From Erpobdella octoculata (Eukaryota > Annelida > Clitellata > Hirudinida > Erpobdellidae): 64,000 nt of DNA. Position numbers and translations under genes: made by a program. Where the stretch lies: the NCBI GenBank assembly GCA_963978895.1, contig OZ022240.1, forward strand, positions 7,855,550 to 7,919,549, written 5' to 3'. Shown here piece by piece: positions 22,301-34,300 of the stretch. Numbering within the stretch: position 1 is the first letter of the stretch; each line of letters starts with the position of its first letter. Below the pieces are notes generated by a model that made no database searches, was not told the DNA's origin, and saw only the letters and a list, made by a program, of their open reading frames with translations.

Positions 22301-25300
22301 GCTGCAAGTCAAGATCCAATTGTAGTTACTTTTTTTGGCAGCATTGAAAAAATTTATCAATTCTTTTCAAGATCAACCCGTCGATGGGAAAAACTTAAAG
22401 AATCACAGTCAAGCGTGAATCAGAAACACGATGGAGTGCTAGAGCAGAATGTGTTAAAAAGCAATCCATGATGGACTTGATAATATACATCAAGAAACTA
22501 GAGGCGATGCTGTAATTCTGCTACAAAGTATTCTTAGTTTCAACTTCTTAGTTTTCCTTCCTTTCTGGCATGACATACTCAAAAAATCGACCGTGTTCAG
22601 AAAAGACTTCAAGATCCAACAATGAATTTTTACGAAGCGTCTTTGGATATTGAATCTCTGCACACGGATTGTCACAGTCTTGTCTGCTGGAATGCCGTGA
22701 ACACCAGGAAGAAAAAAGCAACACAACAACAACAACTTTAATAAAGCGCAAATCAAATGTAAAAACGAGCAGGACTTCGCCTGATACTAAATAGCTAGAC
22801 TGTACTGGCGGGGTTCAAAGCGCTATATATATAGCCTCAGGAAACGTGTCAACAAACAACAAGAAAACAAACGTCTGCGAATTAATGTCTAGGTTCCTGT
22901 CTAGACTGAGAGTCTAGACAGGTCAACGGGTGCAAGATACACTTGTCAGGAGGTCCGGTAGAGCGACCCCTGACACGGATATTACAAGAATCCGTGAAGA
23001 CATATGCCATGATTCAGTGCTAAAAGCAAAGGAAAGATGTGAGCTATGGGGTGTTGCTGTAGAAAGTAGAATCAGGCGATGGAGAAGGATGCCTGGAGAA
23101 CTTGCCCGAGATGCAGGACTTTCGGCAGAAGAAGAAATTGTTCGGATCATGAAGAGATCGACTTCAACAGGAGATGACAACAAGGTTTACTCATCTCAAA
23201 GATCTGAACTTCAAATTCGGATTCTTACTTGATGTAGACAAACTTTTGAATGACAAAGATCTTGACAGTCTCCGTCATCATTGTATTGAATTTGGAAATT
23301 TTTATGACTCGGATGTTGAAGGAATTGAGTTATTAAATGAAATATGTGACTGCAGAAAGCTCCTTGAGACCCGCCAGGATACAGCACCAAAGACTCCTAC
23401 AGAACTCTTGTCGTTCATTGTTAGTTATGGAGAAGATGTTTTTCCAAATTTGCGTGTTGCTCTACAAATCCTTCTTACCATAGCTGTCTCGATTGCCAGC
23501 TGTGAGCGATCCTTCAGTAAATTAAAAATAATTCTTTCCTACCTTCGAGCATCCATGGGACAAGATAGACTTAGCGATCTGGCCCTAATGAGTGTGGAGA
23601 AGGAAGTTCTTGATCAGATTGATTTTGATGATATAATTAACCAGTTTGCTGCAGTAAAAGCAAGAAAAATAAATTTTGTTTAAAACTCGGCTCATTTTTA
23701 ACCACAATTAATACCTATCTGTTGTTTTGCTTTTAAATTTTATAATTTTTCTTTCGCACTTCTGACTCAGCGGACAAGAAAAATACAGAATTATAAAAAC
23801 TACTGGAAAAATAAATTGAAAGAATCTAATTATATACGTAATCATATTCATTAATATTTTGTAATTGTAAGAAAAACAGTATAATAGTAAAAACTAAGAA
23901 AGAATAATACAATTATGATGTAAGGTGCAATATGCACATAGAAATTTAAATACACTGAAATGCATGTATATTGGCGCCAGAGACTGTAGCCTACATGCAA
24001 ATACTGAGTACGACAGTTATTATATTTTATGTAGTTCGACAGATTTTATGTAGGGGGCGCAGATTTTGTGTTTTGTCCCCAGGCAGAAGACCCTAGCTAC
24101 GCCACTGTGGAAAACACTAAAATGTCAGATGTGGCAAGTTGTGAATCTAGTGGGTCAACTTCTGTTGGTGGCAATTCTTGTTCCACCAATATTACTTCTG
24201 GAGTTGCAAGTATTATGAACATAGAAGTTGAACAGTTGAGTGCTGTTGATGTCCAGTGTATAAAATCTTCTCCTGCATTAAATTCAGCATTGGCAGTAAA
24301 GGTTGCACCATCAACATCACATGGATTAGATACAGTCTTCCCATTCAAAAATTCTTTTCCAGGTGATGGGGATGACATTTTGGAGTATCCAGCTAAGGTT
24401 GAAAAAAAGAAATCAACAAAAAGGCAGTCGGAGAAATATTTTATTCTTACTTCAAAGGAAGCAAATCAAATGAAGCTGAAACAAGCACAAAAAAACTTGA
24501 TAAAGAAAAAGAAAAAAAAAACGTAAGCTCAAAAGTCAAGAGAATCAAAACATAAGTGAAGTTCAACATTTTAAACTGTAAAAAACAATCGGAGAATCCG
24601 AAAGGGCTACTTGCAGGGATAGAAGATTCTCTTGCAGAAGAGCAAGAACTTCAAGTCAGCCTTTTGTTGTTAATAGACACTAGGCAAACTGAGATACATT
24701 CGTGCCTCATGAGAAAGCATCATCACCACGACTTCAGCTATAGCAACCGTTTGGAAGATCCCATCACAATTTACTGTTACCAGAAAAGAGACGCACAAAG
24801 AAATTGTTTGATGAACTTAGCAATGCTGAATGTCTGAAAGATACTCAGCTAGCTTTCAAAACACAAGTTTTTTTATCCTATTATAAATACTGCATTGTTT
24901 CAGCTTCAAAGTCGGTTTGAAGGTCAGCATTTGGTTTCGGGTTCATTCAGTTTTCTCTATCCTAAATCTTTGTTTCAGTTGTCAGACACTGATTTGAACT
25001 CAGTAGCACAGAAATTTCAAGAGACATTTTCAGCTGACATTGATTCAGATTTTATAGCTGAGGTGCACTCTTTGAGGCATGAATTTCGAGGTGAAATTGA
25101 AGCATCTGAAACTCATTATCAGTTCCAAAATAATGTCATCAGTCCCAGAACTGGCTACTGCCAGTGTGTTGTTTGCTACAACACCAGAGGCCTGGGCTGA
25201 ACGATCCTTCTCTAAGTTGAAGTTAATAAAGACTTATCTTAGATCAAGTATTTCGCAGAAGAGACTTGCTATTCTTGCTATTGAGAATGAGCGAGCCAAA

Positions 25301-28300
25301 CAACTGAACATTTCAAGGACACGTGCTCACTGCTCTGTAATTCGACTGATTTTTTATACATTAATACACAATGGGTTGTGTTTGCAATTTTGCAATTAAT
25401 CTTTAATAAAAACTTGGACGTACTGAATTGGTGGCGAGTGAAAGTGGAAATAGAGCCTAGTTGACGTTGTGTTACTATTTTCATTTTAATTGATTAAGGG
25501 TAGGGTCTAGGGGTGGCCAGGTGGGGCCCTAGACTCAAATCTGCCAAAGGGCCTCCAGCTGATCTGTGATGCCACTGATTGATTCTGAACCTTTTGATAT
25601 TGGTTCATGCATAATCTCAAGCAAAATAGGAAATGATGATAAAGAAAAAAAACAGACAAAGTAAATCTCTGAGAAGATTGAATTTGAATCACCTGTAATT
25701 GATTGTGAGCCAATTGATGAAGATTTGTGCAAAGTCTTGAACTACGTAAAAATTAATAGAGATGAAAAAAATACAGAGACTGAAATCTCAGACCTCTGCA
25801 AATCAAAATCTCCTGTATTTGAATGTCAACTTCGTGATAATTGTTTCCGATCCAAAAACTCAAGTGACGTAAGAAATAATATAGCTGAACAAATGCCAGC
25901 AATTAATAGTGAAACTGATTCATTGGATAAAGAAACATCATTCACCATTTCGGTGGGTAAGTTTGCTAAATTATGCAAACTTCTAATCGAATGTGATTTG
26001 AAATTAAAGGAAGTGAAAACCACTGATAATTTACATTTAGAAAAGCTTCTCGTAGATATCACAGAAATTGCCAGTGAGGTTAAATCTTGTGCTCAAAATG
26101 TCTTGGACGTTACTGACCAGCTCTCAATAGTATTTCAGAACCTAGAAAATATGGCAAAGAAGAAACTTCAACTGCAAAATTTGCCGTTGTGCATGACCCT
26201 GGGTTGTTTCCCTTGTGCATGACCCTGGGTTGTTTCCCTTGTGCATGACCCTGGGTTGTTTCCCTTGTGCATGACCCTGGGTTGTTTCCCTTGTGCATGA
26301 CTGAGTTGCATCAAAGAAATTATCTTACTGAGCTAGGTACTTATCAAGCAAAACTGAATACTTTTCCTATCAACGAAAACATCGTTGAAAAAAAGCAAAA
26401 TCATTTTTCATCTTCTTGGTATGCAGAATATCCTCATTTAGCTAAAATACAGTATATTTAAAGATAATGCATTCTGCTACGCGTGTTCCCTTCTTCTACA
26501 TGGGCAAGGCAGACAGAATAGTGAAGTAAATTTGAAAGAAATGAAAGCAAGTGCAGTATTTTTGTGTTTCAACAAAATCATGAACAAAGTTCTCAAGCCA
26601 GCCTATCAATCTGCTGCTGTTTTGTTCAATTTATAATGGAGCTGTTTTTTTTTAACATTATTGCAGCATTAAACTAATAAATTCATTATTTTTTTCAGTG
26701 TGGAACCAATACATTAAAGAATGCTAATTAAAATTGAGGATGTTCAGACGTAACTAAACGAGCAAACCAAACAACAAAAAGTGTTAACGAGAGAACAGAT
26801 CAACTTATGTCGTTATTTTTACATAAACTGTTTAAAAAAACTTTTTTTTATTTAATTTGAACATTATTTATTCTTTAGAGATTTAATTGCATTAAAGTCA
26901 GAAACAATCAGATTTCTGCATAACTACGAATCTGGACTTGGGCTCGGTCATCAACACACCGAAGAAGGGGTTCACGAGATTTTGAAATTTTCACAAGTTT
27001 AACCTTGTGACAAAAAATACAAACAGCATCAAGAATGAGTGATGAAGTAACTGATGACATCCTCTTGATTTTGTTTTGGCAATTGCGTTTTGGTCTTATA
27101 TTACCCACAGCTAATTGCATTAAAGTCAGAAACAATCAGATAATACATCTGGTTTAATCGCAGAAGGAAATCCAGAGGATGTAACCAAGTGGCTCACAAT
27201 AAAGATCGTCTTAAAATATTAATAAATTAAATTTCTTCAGATTCTGGTGTGGTAGTTTAGCAAACTTTAATTGCTCTTGCAAATATCGAAAGTAAGAATT
27301 TAAAGTTTTTTCTTTGTAGAGTATAGAAATTTGTATGTTTTATGTATGTTATCCAGCCAATTGTCATCTACCTGAAATAATTCAGTTTATTAAAAAAGAA
27401 AGAAGTAAAAAGATCACAAGTGCTCTGAGAGAAGCTGCCAGGTCGAATAAGTCCGTTGCGACTAGACTGTCGATTGCAATGGTCATGATAGTCAGAGCGA
27501 AGCATTATTTCAATGAAGACGTCAAATCCAATCGAGAGACAGTTATAGTCAACACTCTGTTAACTATTATGTACCTATGTATTAATTCAACGGTTGGAAT
27601 CGCGGAAATACAACATTATCTGATTGTAAACTTATTGGTGTCACTTCTGAACAATCCACATTTTACCATACAGAAATATGCTCTGAGAGCAATTTTGGAA
27701 ATTGTACGAGGGGAGGAAACATGATCAAAGATGATGTTACATTACTATAATTCACTTAAAATGTAAGAATTTAATAATGTTATAAACTACAGGACACTTT
27801 TAAAGATCATGTCGTATTCAAACTGGCAAAAGTTATGGAGTCAAATAATAATCCTGATTTTCACGAGGAAATTTAGTCATTCCTCTCATGCGTGGTAGAT
27901 GAGGGACCTTCAAAATTAGAGGTGTAACTTAATACTCTCGCCTGTTTGCCTTGGCTGTAGTTTTTTAAAGCTTCATTTCACATAATAGATTTATTTTGTT
28001 GTTGTTTGTTTATTAATTTGTTTCTTAATTGGAATTTAGATATTCTGTCTACTTATTCAGTTTAAAAATTGGGAAATGATTATTAATTTAAGCATTGTTT
28101 CAGTACCTGGTTAAGAATGAATTTATTATATTCAGCATATAATAAAGTCTGGATTGTTAGATTCTTTCCTTGAGAAATTTCAAGGTGATATTGATACCCA
28201 AGTGGAAGGATCGTGGTTCATTCAAAACCTTATGGCAGTTTCAGAAGCAAATATGATCAAATGTTGTCATGTTAGTTTAATCCCCCCCCCATCTCTGCAA

Positions 28301-31300
28301 TCTGCTTACTAGTCCTCAACCAGAGTTAACACTAACTCTGCTGCACTCGCTTCGAAACTTGATGCTTGTTAGTAATTTCGAACTTTTTCAATTTAAATTT
28401 TGATTCCTGTAAAATAAATTGATTTTTAATTTTCATTCAATAAAGATTTCCATAGACACAGGGGACATTGAAATAGTATCCAAAGAAATCAAGGATTGCA
28501 GAGGACGAACGACAACTTTTGGCTCTAAGAGGTCATGAGAATGAGGAAATCTCCCGTATGTCTATGATCTTGCTACAGCTGGTCGACAACGTAGAAGAGG
28601 TAGTTATGTGAAAATATGTAGTCACACAAACGGCCCGAATGAGCAAAGCGGGAGAGCGAGCAGGAACACTATATATATATATATATTCACGTGTCCACAT
28701 CATCACCAAACTCCGCAGTGTTACATCGGTCATACGCGGACAACTCTCTCAAGGAGACTTACTATGCACACACAGGGGGGCAGTTTATATACACATTTTC
28801 TGGAAAACCACAAAGACAAACCATCCCACCAATTGTTGAAAGAAAATACAGAGATTGTTACATTTGAATCCGATCCACAAAAACTCAGGATTAAAGAGGC
28901 TTCTCTCTAAGTTTACTTTTAAACATCTATTTATCATTCTATATCATGTTTACATTTTAAAATTAAGCCCTGATTAAGCCTCAAAAGTTCTTCACGAGTG
29001 GTGCGGCAAGATTTTCTTTAAAATGATCAATTAATTATTGTTAAATGAATTATCAGTTGGATAAAATATTTAATAATAAAATTTAAAATTACTCCAAATT
29101 CAAAGTTTTAAATTTATTACATTTTATTTTTCAGTTCCTTATGCTTCTCATAGCATTACTACTTCCAACTTTGGTGAGCTCTGTCCCTACTGTTGAAGAA
29201 AGCATGTGTCCAAACTCTCCGTTTCGTGCCACTGACAACCCTACTTGTTCAATTCGACCAGCTTCCCGAACGTCACATGAAACATCTGATTCACTCCTTC
29301 ATCTCTAGACGGTGTCCTTGCAAGAGAACAGCATCCTCAGAACCGAAGGCTTGGGTTTATGCATTATGCGTAGTTTTGATTTAGTTCTTTCGGGGTTTAG
29401 GGTAGTCAATAAATATATATATGAAACCTTATTACGAGATGAACCTGTTTTTAAGGTTTTCTTTGGATTTTTTACTTTCTTCCATATTTCAGAACATGCC
29501 ACTGTAATAATCGTTGTTTTCGTGTTACTTAAATTAAACATTGAGCATGAGGAAAATTATTTGGACATAATGTCGAAAATAGCTTTTTTTATCAGTTTAA
29601 TTATACATAACATAACATATTTCTTTAGATTGAACTCACTGGTATTTGTAAACATAAATTTTTTTCTGGAGTTTTTAGAAAAGGTCTCGGACACCGTATG
29701 TATTCTTCGTTTTTTAATAGTGATTGTTAGGATGCGTTGGATCGTACCAGTGAGGATTTGGATCAGAAATAGGTTTAAAAAACAAATGCAGCAAAATAAG
29801 AAGAAGTAATGGGTTCCAAAACAAAATCCGCAAAATAAGAGGAAAAAGTAACTGTAGCTTGGTCGTCTGTTCTTTTTTATTCTAGATTGGAGTTATGTTT
29901 TGACTTATTTGGTTTTCTTTATATTGAATTTGAACGGTACATTTTAGTTGCTGGTTTTTTTATGAAACTTGCTTTGATATATACAGTTTTTTATTTTTAT
30001 ATTGTGAAGTAATTTTTTTAACTTTTGTGAATTTTTATTAAAAACTTTTCATTCATTTTTTTTTATAGCTTTGAACTCTGTTTTATATGTTTTTTTTGTT
30101 TTCGTGACTAAATTGGTATCTCTGTCTTAAATGACAGAATTTTATTGAAATTTTGTTCTTTTATGTGTTTCCTAGTTTCCATTGCAGTAATGATTGCCAA
30201 ACTATTAAAAAGTATAAGCATTTTATGAACATAAATTTGTTTTATATAAATTTATAAAACTGTCTTTCTATTTTTTTATGTTAGAATGAAAATCTTGGTT
30301 CAGATGTCTGTTTTTTTTAAACGAAAGAAGTTAAATTTTTGTGTGTGAAAATTTACTACATTACTGCGTAGGCATGCTCCAGAGTTATAAAGACAATTAT
30401 TTTGACTAAAACACAGTAAGGTCTAAACCCAAAAAATGACACACATAAAGTTTTATTTGGGCTTTTTTAATTAAAAAAACTCATTTTTTAGTTATGCTTT
30501 TTAGTTAGCAGCTAAAACAAGTAAAAGGTGAAAATAAATTTTAAAAAATGTTTTTATTTGCCTCTTTATCTGATTCAACGAACTAAAATTTTTGAATGTG
30601 AAACAACTGTTACGCTCAATCTTGTACATTGTTTATTTCTTTCATATGAAATCAAAATTCATAAATTTAACTCGATGTATGAATTAGTTTTTATCTAAAA
30701 CACTTTATTTATATATTGTTATCGAGAATACAGCTATTCTGAAAGTTTCAAAACTCTACGTAGATGAATATTAGTCGAATTTGCTTTTACCTGTAGCGGT
30801 CAACTTGAAATTCAGAATTTTTTAAGGCCTAATTCATGTCGGAAACATTAAATTCATGTATTGTCATCCAGATCAAAGCTTTCCTGAAAGTTTTAGAGCT
30901 CTAGGTGGTCGAAAAGTGGATGAGTTTTTGTTTCTAAAATTTGATCACCACAGACAAACAAACAAATAGAGAGACGAAAAAAGTTAAATAAAAGCATTTA
31001 AAAAAATTACTATTTTAACTAAACGTTTTTAACTTAGTTAAAGTTTGTTCTAAACTAAAATTTAGTAGGGATGTCGCGAAGTTTGGTACTACCGGTCTTT
31101 TTTGCATACTCGAACCCAAACTTTTAGAAACGTAAAACCAGCATTTTTACGCACGCACACGTTTATGCTTAGCCAGCGTCTATTTGTATTATTTAGCTCG
31201 CGCATCTGTCAGTAGCTACTGGTAGCAGTTGAGCGTGTTGTTTTCTACCGGGTTTATTTGAAACGCGCTAACACCGACAACTACTATTGATCCAGGCCGT

Positions 31301-34300
31301 CTTGACGCTTACTCTATCAATTGACGCCTACTTAGTTTTAGCGTCGTTTAAAAATGTAAATTTAAATTATCACCATGGATACAAATACGCTATTGCTTAC
31401 GGCGTTTTTTGCGACGTTCAAAATGACTTTAAACTGGCACGTCTTACTGATTAAACCCACTGTATCTAGTCACAGTTGTCTTTACGGGCAATTTTGCGTT
31501 TTTTAATATTGTGAAATTGAGTTCCATTGCGCTTGACTACTACTCAATTATTCATGAGCAATGCACACACGAGTTGTCAGGCCATGAGTCAACGAACTAC
31601 TTTCACACGTGATGCTCTTCTCAAATTCCGACAAGCAGCCCTCCCATTCATCGTCGACTGCGCAAAATCTTGTCCTCCCTGCAACTATGGCTACCAATAT
31701 GTAAACGGTGGTCACCTCGCCGCAGTGATCACAAATGTGAAACCAGTAAAACCAGGCAAGAAACCAAGGATCTACAACGAACGAATTTATCGATAAATGC
31801 TACCTCAACTGGGGCAGCCGATGTGTCAGCATTGGGGACCTATGGTGTGAACAAAAAATGGACTACTGGCCGAATGACTAAATTTATCAAACTAAAGAAT
31901 GAAATACAAATTGCCGCGTGGAACGTACGAACGGGTCATCACGTCGGCCAAAAGGAGATTATCGCCACCGAAATTACCAATTACAAAATATCAATCGCCG
32001 CCATATCGGAACTACGACTCACGGGATCCGTGACGATGATGATTAGTCCGCCGACGACCGAGAGACTATTACGCTCTTCTACTCCGGTGGTGACAAGCGA
32101 GAGGCGGGTGTTGGATTTATGGTCGGCCAGCGGGCTGCCCACAGTGTCGTCGCCTTCCAACTAATTTCTGAACGTCTGGCAGTCCTTTCCATCGGTGGCA
32201 CAATCAAGACACACATCCTATCGTCTATGCGCCGACCAAAACAAGCTCAGATGCAGCAAAAGACGCTTTCTACGCCGATCAACAAGCTGCGACTGATTCT
32301 ATACCGCAAACCGAAGTTACCATATTGGCAGGCGACTTTAACGCTCACGTCGGCGACAACCGTAGTGGCTGGGAAGAAACGCTTGGACGATTCGGCCACG
32401 GAAAAATCAACGACAATGGGCAGCGACTGTTGTCGTTTGCATCAGTAAACAACCTCGTCATTGGCAACAGCCTCTTCCAACACCCGAAGATGCAAAGGCT
32501 CACGTGGAGAAACCCGTCGGGGAAAGATTCGGCCATGCTCGAATACGTTCTGATCAACAAGCGTTTTCGATCGACGCTCAACGACGTTCGAGCAATGCGT
32601 GGCCCTGATTGCGGATCTGATCACTACTTCGTGCGGGCCAAAATACAACTTCGACTCCAAAAAGCAAAGAAGAAGACGCCGGCGGCTGTAAAGAGAAACT
32701 GGACGTGCCTACGCTATCCGGCAGTTCGACACAAATTCCAGCTTGCTTTATCGAACAAGTTTTCGATCCTCAATACATTGGACGATGTCAACGATGAAGA
32801 AAAACAAATAACCAAATCCGTCATCGAATGTGCGGCACCGTTATGTCCGCCGATCCGTCGACGAACGCAGCCATGGATTTCGAATGAGTGTCTGGATTTG
32901 GTAGCTGAGCGGAAAAGAATCAAGTACCTCGATTTCTACCGGCGACTTAATCAAGAGGTAAGGCGGAAAATGAAGATCGAGCGAGAGGTGTATTGGAACG
33001 ATGTTGCAGCCGAAATGGAAGAAGCCGCATCACGACATGAATATCGAACATTGTATCAGACACTACAGCGTTTAGGCGGAAAACGAAATCGACCAACGAT
33101 AACATCAGGAAAACGGATGGAAAGTTTGTTAGTGATGAAGTTACTAATGACAACCTCTTGATTTTGTTTTGGCAATTGCGTTTTGGTCTATATCTTGATC
33201 AATAGTGCAACCAGTTGAATTTTTTATTAATTCCAGCGATTTTTTGAGAGTAAATAAGTTGCAGCACTGAGAATGATAGTAAATTTCCAGCTTCAGTTGT
33301 CATTGCAATTTTTAAATTGTCTTATATTACCTGCAGCTAATTGCATTAAAGTCAGGAACAATCAGATAATACATCTGGTTTAATCGCAGAAGGAAATCCA
33401 GAGGATGTAACCAAGTGGCTCACAATAAAGATCGTCTTAAAATATTAATAAATTAAATTTCTTCAGATTCTGGTCTGGTAGTTGAGCAAACTTTAATTGC
33501 TCTTGCAAATATCGAAAGTAAGAATTTAAAGTTTTTTCTTTGTAGAGTATAGAAATTTGTATGTTTTATGTATGTTATCCAGCCAATTGTCATCTACCTG
33601 AAATAATTCAGTTTATTAAAAAAGAAAGAAGTAAAAAGATCACAAGTGCTCTGAGAGAAGCTGCCAGGTCGAATAAGTCCGTTGCGACTAGACTGTCGGT
33701 TGCAATGGTCATGATAGTCAGAGCGAAGCATTATTTCAATGAAGACGTCAAATCCAATCGAGAGACAGTTATAGTCAACACTCTGTTAACTATTATGTAC
33801 CTATGTATTAATTCAAAGGTTGGAATCGCGGAAATACAACATTATCTGATTGTAAACTTATTGGTGTCACTTCTGAACAATCCACATTTTACCATACAGA
33901 AATATGCTCTGAGAGCAATTTTGGAAATTGTACGAGGGGAGGAAACATGATCAAAGATGATGTTACATTACTATAATTCACTTAAAATGTAAGAATTTAA
34001 TAATGTTATAAACTACAGGACACTTTTAAAGATCATGTCGTATTCAAACTGGCAAAAGTTATGGAGTCAAATAATAATCCTGATTTTCACGAGGAAATTT
34101 AGTCATTCCTCTCATGCGTGGTAGATGAGGGACCTTCAAAATTAGAGGTGTAACTTAATACTCTCGCCTGTTTGCCTTGGCTGTAGCTTTTTTAAAGCTT
34201 CATTTCACATAATAGATTTATTTTGTTGTTGTTTGTTTATTAATTTGTTTCTTAATTGGAATTTAGATATTCTGTCTACTTATTCAGTTTAAAAATTGGG

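Larger units (their letters stand above)
27036..29399 (+). repeat. Segmental duplication, copy 1 of 2
   Basis: Nearly identical to 33130-35626 at a constant offset of 6226-6227 bases apart from single-base run-length changes and one indel of about 140 bp near the left end. Inside are an armadillo-like gene fragment (27145-28270) and a Penelope-like GIY-YIG fragment (28640-28910). Homology ends sharply after CTTTCGGGGTTTAG, where the two copies continue into unrelated sequence. Confidence 0.95.

Noticed and set aside
27145..28270. Assignment of the armadillo-like fragment to a named gene such as KIFAP3, importin alpha or ULK4
   Set aside because: Compared from memory of family motifs; no block matched well enough to name it.
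29312..29809. A 165-residue membrane protein gene
   Set aside because: Hydrophobicity follows from T-rich sequence, the frame begins inside the duplicated block and crosses its boundary, and no homologue is recognised.
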